Below are positions 30,857 to 42,400 of a DNA stretch of 64,000 nt, one piece after another (position 1 is the first letter of the stretch; every line of letters begins with the position of its first letter). The notes beneath the pieces were generated by a model. That model was given only the letters and a program-made list of their open reading frames with translations. It did no database searches and had not been told where the DNA came from. The stretch spans positions 26,426 through 90,425 of the forward strand of contig JABANN010000059.1 in the NCBI GenBank assembly GCA_013115125.1. Direction: 5' to 3'. Position numbers and translations under genes: made by a program. Origin of the DNA: Perkinsus olseni (taxonomy: Eukaryota > Perkinsozoa > Perkinsida).

Positions 30857-33800
30857 GGCTCGGGATTCATCGGCTCAAACCTGGTGGAGGATCTGCTGGA
30901 CTTGGGCTACCGAGTGCGCGTGTTCGATAATCTTGTAACAGGTATTTGGGACGGGGGAGCGAATCTATCGCTTCACCCACCAATGAGAAATACTACGTTT
31001 TTCTTGCTTTGTTCAATTCGCATTTGCTGGAGGGCTCACGTCCGTTGTTCTCCACGTGAGAGCTACAGAGAACTCGCTCAGTGGCCTAAGCGATAGGTAA
31101 CATCCAGTATCTGCCGCTGGACCACCCTCGGCTGGAATTTCGATACGGTGATATCATGGACATGAAGGCTCTACGGGCAGCGATGGAAGGCGTCACTGGC
31201 GTGATACATCTGGCGGCTGCTAGCAAGGTAGTATAACGATTCAATTGTTACATACGGGCGTTGGTTTTACTAGACCGGAGGTGGTGGATACATCGGGAAG
31301 AATAGATTCTACTTGGCGGCTATCATTGTGGAGGGCTTTCTAGTACTTGTGGCGGTGGTCGCTTCTCGTAGAACTCGGAGTATTCAGCAGAGAGTATTCG
31401 GCTCAGAGTATCGGCGTTAATCTCTAATGAGGTCGAATCGCCGTATAATCATTTTGCGTCTTGGCATCTGCTCTACTGTATACGGCCATTTTCAGCAGGT
31501 GCTGCCGAGCTTGAAAAACTCCACTATGGCGACATTCAATGTTAATGTGAACTCAGTTGGCACGGCTAATGTACTTGAAGTAGCGCAGCAAGCTGGCACG
31601 GTAGGCTGAGCCACCGCAGCGTAGTACTGGTTTAGCGGGGCGGTCTTCGTAAGTCAATTTTCAGCGCGCTGCAGAACCAGGCGCAGGCCATAGATTCACT
31701 TCCGAATCTGAAACTGCTATTCTCGACCTCGAGTATGTTTCTACCCTATCTTGTCGTCGTCACGGGCTGGCGTTCTGAGGTCGATATCGTAATCGACCAC
31801 TTCCGGCTACATGAGTATTCAGGTCTTCTTAGGTCCGGAAAGTGATATTTGCGGCGAGCAGCACTTTCTATGGAAACCAGGACTTGCCGTATAGAGAAAC
31901 AGACCACTTCTCGGTAATATATGTGCTATTGTAGCATTGAAAGCCTCCTGCATGCTCTCTAATTTCCAAAACGTCTTACGGAACCCTGTGGGTTCCCACA
32001 CTGTGGGGCATTGAGCACATTCTACATCGAATGGGGTATCAAGTATATCATGTTGCATGATTCATGTATGTTATTTCAAACATGATCTAGGGAAATCTCG
32101 TCGTCCATGAAAGCCTACAGCCAGGGCACCTTCATACACCGCGATTCTATAGAGCAAGCAGAACGAAGCCTTGTCCGCCACGGATCCGCTCTGAGTAAGA
32201 GATATCGAGAGCGAGCTGCTCAGCTGTGCGGTGCTGCTTGACCAACTTCGAGTCTTGAAGATTGACGGATGGTGATACGTTCTGCTGCTGGCCCCTCTTC
32301 GCTGTGTCCCGCTGAGGAGCCAGGTGTCGTCATACATGATGCCAAAGCTCTGTCTCACGCTATCGACACGGATGGCTGAGGCCCTCAGCCTGAGGGTGTA
32401 TATAGAGAGGCACACGCTGGTTGATCGCTATGACCAGGAGAGTGGAGTGTCTAGACCAGCTGGGTGAGACCTAGGCCGAGGCTGAGCCCCAGCCCAGATT
32501 TGGCCGCGTAGTTGTCAACCAACGTTGGGGTAGCTAGCAGCGTCTAGACCAGCTACCGCCGAGAGGAGCTGGTCGCGCTGGTCCGCGCGTACGGGAAGTG
32601 GTTGCGCTAGATTCAGGAAGAGCACTTTCCAGGCTTTTTTATTATGAGAGCGTACTCCGATTGGGGGGCATCATTCCGGCTAGGAGAGATTGTTTGCGCC
32701 GCAAACTGTGCGGTTGGGCATGTATTTGTCCGACGATTTCTACGAGAGCTGGGACAAGTACGCTTCAAAGGATGACCTTGGTGAGGACTGTCGGATTTTG
32801 CTACGTGTGTTCAGACTAAGTACGACCGACGTTGGCTCGAGGAACTCAGTTAGTTCAACTAACGCAACAGCTTTGGCGTGCCTTGCCATTCATTGTCGGT
32901 TAGCTCTGTCAAATGTCCTCCGCAGTAAAGCCGGGCCCTTGTACTACTCAAGCCATCCGTTACGTACACCGTTGTTGGAGGCGATGGTACGAAGAGCAGG
33001 GAGTTACGGCTTGTGGTGACGCTGGATACCAGCGGCTGGAAACCCATACCCGAGATTCTCTGCACTCTGGTGGACTTGGGAAGAAGAGTGCAACACCATA
33101 TTTGCCACGTCCTTTTGTACAAGATTACCGAGTAGCTATCAGTACGTTTTGAAATCATGTTGGTGGCGGATTGTGATAGAGAAAATAGTTCCACTGGCTC
33201 TGCTGTACTGCCCTGGCCACGATACCTCCCTCACTACTGAGTTTCCTTCTCATGGCTTCTTTGCGTTCGAAGCTCGCTCCCAGTGAGGGAAAGCTCTCTC
33301 CACGCTCAACTGAAGTACAGATGGCACCGTATTCTCGATGTTGCTATTCTATTTCAAATTTTGTATACGTCTGTTGATGGCTGCGGCGCCATAGTGAGAC
33401 GGTCGTGTATTGCTTCTTTTCTATTCAGCCTTCGAGTCCTTACAGTGCCAGCAAAGCCATGGGAGAACTACAAATGCAGACATTTGATAAGTAGGTGGGG
33501 AGGAGGTGTTAAGCTCACCCTGTTAGTCTCGTGTATGGCGCTGCGGTTTTCCTCGGCTTAGCCCGCCTCCCGCCACTAGTGGCTGTTGAACTTCGGCGGA
33601 AAATCCTCGGTTTTCTCCAACGCCAGTTGGCCTGGGGAACGTGTACGTTAGGGTATATAACCTCGCCACTGTATCGCTACGCTTCTTCATGGTCTACGGT
33701 CCGAGGCAGCCTCGTGATGGTGCGTACGCCATCGTCACTGGCGTTTTTGCTGGTCAGAGGGAAAGGGGCGAGTCATTGACGATTGAAGGTGAGCTAGAAT

Positions 33801-35382
33801 GGGTGTTGCCTCGAGCAGCATTCGGACGGCACGTCTTTGTGGGAAAAATCTTATCAACTTTCCGGAAGAGCCTGCTAGAAGGTGTTTCCCCGTTTCGCCA
33901 CAGGAAATTTCAAAATTTCCCGAAAGGTATTTCAGCAATGCGTCCCTGGATCAGCATGCTGTTACCCTAGGTGACGGCCTTCAATTTCGGGACTTCGTCC
34001 ACGTCAAGGACATAGCTCGCGGAATCACACTGGCCTACCAGAGCGATAGGGTCAGAGGCGGTCAGCCGATCAATCTCGGGAGCGGAGAGGCTCATACTGT
34101 GCAGGTGAGCTGAGCCGTTATGTTCGGAACTTCAGCTCGACATGGTGTAAACGTGATTACGATGGTGCAGCCCTTGCTTCGAGTGAACCCTTCCCTGAAG
34201 TGGTTGATTCATCACTCAGTGGAATCTTAGTTTTGCAGAAGAAGAAGAAAAGCCTTCCTGCCATTTTTCTGGCTGACGCTGGAGAACCTTGCCGCGGCTG
34301 GTCGATGCAGTCGTTGCCAATTTCAGGCGAGGACTGTCCTTTGCCTCAAATCAGCGGATGTGTGATGCACAGTAGTCGGAGTGGAAGTTCGGATTCGTTC
34401 TGTTATGTCCCTTCTCTGTGACGATCGTGGCTTCGCAGGAGCTGGCGGACTTAGTATCGCCGAATCAAAAGCGCCTGCCTGCAAGAAAAAACGACTTGAG
34501 GGGCACTCTGGCGGACACGTGCAAGGCGAAGGCAGTATTGGGTGAGTTGGGTGCAGGAGGCCTGCCTGGCGCTCTCTCTGGGAGAGTTGTGTTTTCTGAT
34601 GAAAATATCGTAAAAATTCACCACCCAAGCGGGGCTGAGCGGCATGGGTTTGTACTAGGTCATAACGAACTACTATTACCACCATTACTGTGGCTTCGCG
34701 TACACCATAATGCTCTCTTGTGTGCGGCGAGTCAAGTCTAGATGAGACGGGAATTATGCGCCGCTCGCGGACTTCGGTCAATCTGTGAGCATGGTGTCTA
34801 AGGCGAGCAGGGGGGACCTTCTTCTACTTCGAGATTCGGGAAATAGCGATTGCGGCTTCCCGTCATTCGGGGAGGTTGTGAGCCACAACTCGAAATAAGT
34901 ATTAAAGAGAGAGGGTCGCAACTTGTGACCCTCTCTCTTTAATACTGGCGCTATCGCTCTCAGGTTGGTCCACGAGGAAAGACTTTCGAACTGAGATGAG
35001 CCGAATTATCGAGGATACTATCGCTGGCCGTGGTCTCTATCTTGCGGAATGGTTCCAGGATCCTGGGACTGTGGGGTGGCTTGAGAGGAAGATACATGGT
35101 GGGCAGGGCCTCTCTGTTGTTCCTCATGGACAACGAAACGCTGGCATAGCGGCCTCACCCAGCTGGCGAACTTCGCCAGTTGGATGGATGTTCCTATATC
35201 GACCCTATCGCTATATTGCTGTCTTCGCTCCCTATTGTGACATCCTCCAGTGTTGGCATAGCGGCCTACTCACCCTAGGCCGAATAAGACGAATGTTAGA
35301 GTAGATAACTCAACGAGAGTCGTTTAGAGTGATTCTTCTGCGTTACAACTAGCGCAATAACATCACTGGAGGGTGGGCTTGA
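30857..35382 (+). CDS. NAD-dependent NDP-sugar epimerase/dehydratase (extended SDR)
   Basis: Exons: 30857-30941, 31097-31227, 31499-31600, 31833-31913, 33429-33490, 33652-33788, 33971-34104, 34439-34541, 34964-35098 and possibly 35372-35382 with the stop. Phases agree throughout. Motifs in order: the Rossmann end GSGFIGSNLVEDLLDLGYRV (the first glycine exon with the ATG was not found), GDIMD, VIHLAAASK, AASSTFYGN (catalytic Ser/Thr), PYSASKAMGE (catalytic Tyr-x3-Lys), LRFFMVYGPRQ, FRDFVHVKDIARG, INLGSGEAHTVQ, and TLADTCKAKAVLGW. The family includes UDP-glucose 4-epimerases and related enzymes of nucleotide-sugar metabolism. The exact substrate cannot be told from sequence. Confidence 0.88.
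32071..33160. other. coding-like stretches inside a 1.5-kb epimerase intron
   Basis: The intron 31914-33428 is far longer than its neighbours and contains protein-like pieces, for example a frame near 32710-32810 (RLGMYLSDDFYESWDKYASK) and one at 32336-32467 (MPKLCLTLSTRMAEALSLRV). I could not assign them to a family. They may be a nested gene, an insertion or chance. Confidence 0.3.
34898..34946. repeat. perfect 20-bp inverted repeat with 9-nt loop
   Basis: AGTATTAAAGAGAGAGGGTC, a 9-nt loop, and its exact reverse complement. It sits just before the acceptor at 34963 in an epimerase intron, so it could fold in the pre-mRNA. Confidence 0.85.
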
Positions 35383-35776
35383 CGAAAGGGTCACCACGGC
35401 CAGAACAGCTGTGAGAAAGCATGTAGCTTGTAGAAGACGGTACAGTAGTAGCCCTGAAACGCTCCTGACTGCCCTGGGTGGCGAGGTGAAAGTGATCGAA
35501 TCCGCGAGAGAAAATCACTTCGTGCTCATCACCGAGGGACGGCCAAGCTGGCAACGGACTAGGTTCAGCTCTCGTGCCCTTTTCAGGTTACACTCGTGCT
35601 GATCACGATAAGCGGAATTCGCTGATCGCAGGTGAGTTGAAAGCACACGGGAATTCATGGCTTGCTGACGCCCCGGGCCTGAGAGGTCGCCATGGTTGAT
35701 GTCACTTTCGTACAGTAGCGGATTTGTGTTGACGAAATCGGGAGAGGTAGAGTGACTTTGTGAGGTTTTCACTACT

Positions 35777-38472
35777 ATGTCCGTTTTAACGCTCCAAGTT
35801 CGGTATGGGGATAAACATGTATCTGTCCATGTCCCCGATGGAGCAAACTTCCGTCAACTTCAGGAGAAGCTTTTCGAGGCCACGGGGCTGCCGATCGATA
35901 AACAGGTGAGAAAGGGGCTGACAACTTTGGTGGCGAGGGGATCGGCAGGATCCGAGGGTTGACATGTGGATATTTTGGTAGCTGTAAAACATTTGTACGA
36001 GAAATTATCGGCATTTTCTCGCGTGGCATACGTGGTGATCTGGAATTAGGCTAGTTATCCTAGCGGTTCCGGCAAGCCCGTTTCGGGTCCTATCGGACGC
36101 TTCCCGAACGTGCATCAGGCGCTTCGCTAGTGGCCGTACACTGTGCCGCGTGATACTCAAAGCCGTTGAATTGCTGTAATGTAAGCTGCAAATTCGAGGA
36201 TCTCAGTGTGAGCTGATATTTATCATCACATGAATAGAAGGGAGCTGCCTTAATTCGAGTGATGTGGGCCTCACAATGTGGAGGCCAACGAGGATTCCTT
36301 GAACCACTCATTTTTGACAGGTTGTGTCGGTCGGATTCCCGCAACAACGGCTGCTCTTGGCTGAGCCAAACACCCCACTGTCAGCGTTGAAGATCGGCAA
36401 GGATGATATATTATCACTCTCGGCCACCGGAGGTAAGGATACGCCAAATCGATCACATAATCGATTTCTGGATATCTTCCGTTGTGGCCATAGAGAAGCC
36501 AGTAAGTTAGGGGTTATCGCTCGTTCTGGGTCCTTTCCGCACGGCATTTCTCGCTGCTTGCTAGTCGAATCGAGCTAGTCCCCTTCTGAGAATGAAAATG
36601 GACGCCCCCTTTTCTGCTCATTTTTTACATAATCGATATGATTTCTGACGATAATGTATTCAATTTCGATATTTTTTCGGAGCTGTAGAGCCTTGGCAGT
36701 CGACCGGAACAAAATTCGGGAGTGCTTCGAAATTTCGAACGGCCGGTTTTCTCGAAATTCACGGTATAAGGTCCTCCGGGGAGAGAAGTGCAACCGATGT
36801 TAGGCTGCATCAGAGCTACCGATGATAGTCACCGTTGGCCGGCCGCCACCCTGCTTGCCCGTTAATGAACTTGCTTTTCCACCCGCCTCGCAATTATACA
36901 GTGTGGCACTGGTGATTGTCACAGACTTTCGTTCTATGCAGGGTCCTCTGAGAGCGCTAGTAGTACCTCTACCGTTGCGTCTCGGCGGGTCGAACCTCGA
37001 CCTGTCGACTTGGCGAGAACACGTTTTCCCATACTCGACCCCGAGCTGGTGAGTTGGGGGATTTTTGGTATTCGAGTAATGAACGATCCGTATCTTAGGT
37101 TGATCTTGGCGGATTTCACAGGGAGCCTGTTCCGGGTGACAATTCGTGCATGTTTACAGCGGTTATTCGCTCACTGCAACTGAAGGGCATTACCACTCGA
37201 GATCTTCGGGGGATTGTGGCGCGGACGATCGAAGCTAACCCGAATCGATACACCGAGGCCGTGCTCGACAAACCAGCGAAAAAGTGAGAAAAAGGGAGTG
37301 GTGGAGATTGAGAGAGAACTCGGTGTTGTCTTGTCTTCGACCTTGGATGCGCAGGCATGACCTTCCCTGACTATCGTGGCCACTGGAGTTTCATAACAAC
37401 TGATCACTAAGGGTTATCTTAATTTATTCCGATTTCTCCCTTCTTTGCTAAACAAGAATATCGGGACAACTCAGCGGTACTTCAGGTGGAGTATCTTATA
37501 CTTCTGTGAAGTACTAGGATCAACCTTGATTCACACTTTCGGCTTTTAGTGCGAAGAATTCTAACCTGATTGATGCGAGCTAAACTTAGTTCGACAAAAT
37601 CCTTCCGGCGATTTTTTCCTCGAAAAAGTTAAAATCTTCCGGCTCGTCACGGTGCAGATTATCCTCAGATACGTGAAGTGGATCTGTCAGGATTCCTCCT
37701 GGGGTGGCTACATCGAGCTAAGCATACTAGCTCCTCATTTTGGTGTCCAAATCAATACAGTGGAGATCATGACCGGCCATTTTTATAGGTGACACTTCAT
37801 CTTGAAAACTAGTTCCTGGACTCTGTGAAGGGTGTCTCGCACCGATATAGGTAACTTCGAGATTATTCCCACCGGTGAGGAATGAGTGTTCGGCAATGAT
37901 AATCGGTTCAGGCATGCTCAATCTCATAGGAAATTGGGCACCGAACTTTCGCAGATTCTGGAGGTGTGCGGCCGGAATTGTGATGTCGAGCGACCTTCAA
38001 GGAGCTTCTTCGCTCAGCCGCGACTTTCTTTCGATGTTGTTGAGTTCGCTTTCAACGTCATTCACACAGCTGTGGACACCTCTCACTCTTGTGGACAGCA
38101 CGGCGAGCACCAGTGCATTACGCTGCTAGATACGTCCTTGCATCGCTTGAAGCCTTCTACTTCGTTCTTCAAATTTATAAGAGCCTCTAGTTCGATTTTT
38201 TAGTCGTTTGTTGTTGCGTGATGCTCTTTCTATTAGATACCCACAAGAAGTCCCCGAGGACACCCCGTGCGTCTACCTGCTGCATGACGGTAAGGCCCTC
38301 GAGTGTCGAATCATCGCATTTTCCGCTCTTTCCAGACACTCATTACGACTACATTGCCTCTCGTAGCTTGGTGGTAGACGGCAGCAGAGTATCGGTCTTC
38401 TCGAGTGGCGATTTGAGAGTAGCGACTGCGGCTAAGAGGGTTGCGGATAATCTCCGGAGAAACCGACAGTGA
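35777..38472 (+). CDS. OTU1: OTU-domain deubiquitinase, OTU1/YOD1 type
   Basis: Exons: 35777-35905, 36321-36432, about 36948-37051, 37099-37283, 37669-37788, 37831-37874, then a poorly resolved part, 38237-38289 and 38336-38472. The N-terminus is a ubiquitin-like (UBX-like) domain (LTLQVRYGDKHVSVHVPDGA; VGFPQQRLLL; IGKDDILSL), as in YOD1, which binds p97/VCP. A Ser-rich linker follows, then the OTU catalytic core: VPGDNSCMFTAV (Asp and nucleophile Cys), WGGYIELSILAPHFGVQI, and DGTHYDY-type HYD across the 38289/38336 junction (catalytic His). Phases are consistent except between 37874 and 38237, where one exon is missing from my model. Members trim ubiquitin chains in ER-associated degradation. 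Confidence 0.85.
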
Positions 38473-38498
38473 GTTAGCGCTAGCCCAACGCCTTTTCT

Positions 38499-38624
38499 TT
38501 CGAAGGCCACTATTGTGTATTATTGGTGTAACAGCCAGCGGCCTTTGTGCTGAGAGACGTGGCGATTGTGCCATGTGCAGCTCAGCTGTAACAGCTCGAT
38601 GTACAAGGAAAGCTTCAATCGACC
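38499..38624 (-). repeat. repeat R1, copy 5, with an internal 14-nt palindromic insertion
   Basis: Plus strand: TTCGAAGGCCACTATTGTGT, then GTGCTGAGAGACGTGGCGAT, CCATGTGCAGCT, an extra CAGCTGTAACAGCT, then CGATGTACAAGGAAAGCTTC. Other copies pass directly from TGTACAGC to the CGATGTA block. Confidence 0.8.
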
Positions 38625-39429
38625 GTCTACTTTGAGAAAGGATTTTGCTTTCACTTCATTCACTTGCCGCTCACTTTCGAACCAAATAAGCAGCCTTTTC
38701 AGCTCGGATCCGGAGTTTGACCCAACAGTCAAATGATTCCCCTGTCAAGGCTAGTGAACTCTCGAATTGGAATGCCTGTTTATCCACCGAAGAGATCGGC
38801 AAATGAGCCAACACTTTGAACGAGTGCAATCAAAACGAAACTCCTTCGATTGCGAACATGGCCGGAACGCTTTGTGTATTTATTCTTTTCGTTCTACTGT
38901 ATGTGCTAGTTTGGCATGCAAATTACATCATTTCAGTTCCGTTATTCGATTAGAACAGCTCTTCTCAGCCTGAGAATCTCAGGTACACAGACCTAGGCGG
39001 ATTCACGCTGCAGTGTCAAGAATGTTTTGCCCTGGTCATCGGTCAGCATGGAGCTATCGAGCATTCTTCTCTCACTGGCCACTCTCGTTTTCAAGAGATA
39101 TCCTCGGGTTTGTGATCTACTTGAGTGGATTGCGTTCAGTGGACGGATTGGGTGGCTCAATTCGATACAATTGTACGCAAATCCCTGAATTTGGATTATC
39201 TCTGGTTTACCGAGTGTTTCAGTCTGAATTTCGAGAGCGATTTGGAAGTGTATTGATATTAGCCGATTGATCGGCCATTTCGCTCATCTGATGTCGCACG
39301 AGAAGATTTGAAATTCATTGGAATGAATTTCGGGTATTTCTGACTATTCAGAAAATTCAGAACTTCTCGCCAGAAGGCTGAAGCTCGTGCCACTCGGAGA
39401 AGTAGTTTTATGAGCAGCTCATAATTAGC
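38625..39429. other. intergenic region, nothing recognised
   Basis: No convincing exon, RNA or repeat seen. A short inverted repeat (AAATTCATT/AATGAATTT) lies near 39311-39330. Confidence 0.3.
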
Positions 39430-42400
39430 ATGCAAAAAACGTCAGCTAGCTCTCTGAAAACGGTGGCTGCAGTGATGCCGGGTCGCATGAGAATTGTAGC
39501 GATACGGAGACTGCTGGAGACGTTCGGCCCTGAGCACTCGGAGTGGCGGTTTTGGCTACAGGGAATTACTGAGGATTCCGAGTTGAACAGGAACGTGTAA
39601 GATATGGCACTGAGGAGGGAACGACAGCGAGCTAGAGTTGCTAATGGTGATGGTTGACTCTGACCGAAAGGAAGCTTCCCGATTCGAATGTACCCTTGCA
39701 AGCTTCTTGATGAACCTTCTGGTTGCACTGCGTATCGATCGCAACAGAGAGTCCCTAACTGAGAGCATCGGCAAGAGTTTGACCACACCGGAATACACAC
39801 ACACCCTTATCGAGATTCTCAGGCTTGGACTCGGAAGGCATGGGCTGTGATTCTCGATTAGGTCCACGATGGCTCCTGGAGTGGCAGCGGAGGCCCTTTC
39901 TTCGCTCTATCGGATTCGACATCATCATCCGACTGCTGCAGGTAGCCTTGCCTCAGTTCGGTGCTGGCGGTACTGACCTTATCTGTCTCACCCAAGCTTC
40001 AACCTTAGATACGATCATGCAAGGACTGAGCGAGCGCTGCATTCAGGAAGGGCATGGAGCCCAACATGTGGTTGCGCTAATCGAAGCCTGGGGTGAGAAA
40101 CTCTTCTAAATCTTGAGCAAATCTGCGGGTGGACCTGAGTGCCATAGGGACTCTTTATGGCACTTATTAAGGAAATCTTCGTTAAAATACACCCTCCAGC
40201 TGGGAGTGTGAAGTCCATCGAAGCAATTAGGTGCGTGTCACGATCTCTACCTGACTCACGGATCTGTCCGATCATCTCTGCGACGATACAGAGATGAACT
40301 GAACAAAGGTGGATGCCCTCTTCAGGCTCGACCGACTCCCCCATTTGGGATGCCAAAGCGCTCGACTGCTTCCAGAGGAACTCAGACACGGTCCTAGATC
40401 CGAGCACTCCGGATATGACCACATTCCAGCTCATCACGTTATGCGACTGCCTGGCCAAGATGGCTCAGCGGGGACTTAAGGTGCGATTGTATCGCAGCGA
40501 CAGGTTCGATGAAACAATGTCCTTATGCGTTGAGGAAATGCAAGAGTGCAAGTGAACGCTCCTGGAGCTCTGTGAGAATCTCCAAATTATGACGTCTTCT
40601 GCTATGGAATAGTTATCGATGGCGTAAGACTCTCTTGCGTGGATCGGACGGCTTTCTCCTGTCAGATCGGATCTTCTACGATCTCCAAGTTGGCCAAGTT
40701 TGTTCGGTCGAATGTAGCAATGGTATCTTGTCGAGAATCTTTTTTTCATTAGCGTATTGCAGATTCGAGAGTTTACAGACACTCAGCAGTTTCCTGTGCT
40801 GACGCACGCCTTCGCCGTCATGCTGAGCACAGTAGAGGGTGCGAAAAAGGAGGAAGAAGTGCTGGCTCCAGGAATTGAACCTGCGCATTATCTCCTTCAT
40901 CAGGTTACGAAGATGCTGGCGGTCGTATGCGAGACCGTTCAGACAGTATGGCTGCGGGAGTTTAGTCTTAACGAGCTGTCAGCATTGCTCACCACACTGC
41001 GCCAGTGCGAGGCGCCAGCCCGGGATCTCGCCCGAGCGGCGGTTCCGGAGTTTGTTAGACTCCTCGATGATGATTCACAAGAAGTTACAGGTGAGGCGGA
41101 GAAACGTCGCCCGGCGGATTCGATCCGGGAACCTCTGGGATGTTAGTGGTATCCTCTAGGCCTCATCCTGGGGAGCATCTCGCTGCCCCTGCTGAAGCTG
41201 ACCGGACGTGTAGAGGAAGATGTTGTTGCGGCGTTGGCTCGGCGGCTGGGTGAGTTCCCCACTCGCAGAACGGAGAACTCAACTTCCAGACATCATCGAG
41301 GGGGACGGCTAGTCGCTCATTATTTCACCTTCTCTCCCGAACTCACTGAGCCACTTCACTGTTGTTGATTACTGCAGAGCTTCTTGACGTTGATCTCACT
41401 ATTAGAGCCCGGTATTTCCCAAGGACTTGTAGAAGGTTCAACTTATACGGGCGGAAGGACTGGGAATTTCTCTTCGTTGTCAGGTCGAACCCCTTCAACT
41501 TTACGACTGTCCCCTCGGTCAGTGAGCAACATTCTAGCCGGCGCGTGCGGTGATCGCCACACAGACGTGAAGGCCTCTCGGGAACTGCTGGAAGATCTCG
41601 CTGGTCGGATCGATCCTGAGCAGCCCTTTGCAGCGATCGATGTAGGCCACAGTCAACCCGATACGGAAGGAAAGAATTTACGTTTAGTTTTCTTCTCTCA
41701 GAGCTTCAGTATTCTCCGGGCATGTGGGTCGATCTTGAAGCCGGGGCAATCTGCGAGTGAACGAACGAACAATATGATCAGCCAGTGCTGCGATCATCTT
41801 CGCCGAAACTACTCCGACTACGAGCCACGAACTCTCGTCTTCTCGCTGCACATGTTGTCGCTTTTTCAACCGGACCGAGGCTTACTGCGAGAGCTCCTTC
41901 CAGTCACCGATGGATTTCCCTTGAACCTCCAAACGATGCTTCTGGGCGTTTGCGAACGTGGCAAAGACATCGACTCAGCTCGGCTCGTTCTTGACCGAAT
42001 AGGGAGGTTGCTATGCTCTGATTCCGCCGAGGCTGCGCGAATCCTGAGGTCGATCTCGCGTCTTCCTAGTGAGCTTTGGCAGAGCTACTCGAATCTGATT
42101 GACGATCTGGCGAAATGCGCGCTGAAAGATACCAAATCGAGTTCGCGAATCTTTGCGGTGTGTTTGGCTCTGGCGAAAATGAAGCCGAAGCGGGAGAAGG
42201 TCTCGGAGCTTTTAGAAAGGGTTATGAGAGCGGTTGTTGCTGCCGGAGATCGACTGGACCTGGTTGATGCAGCGACGGCTACTTCGATACTGGTCAAGTT
42301 AACAAGTGGCGTGGAGGCGGATGGAGGTGGGAATGTTGGAGCCAGTCTCGGCTAGATTCGATGGAGCACTATCACAACCGACTTGAATGAAGTGAATGAC

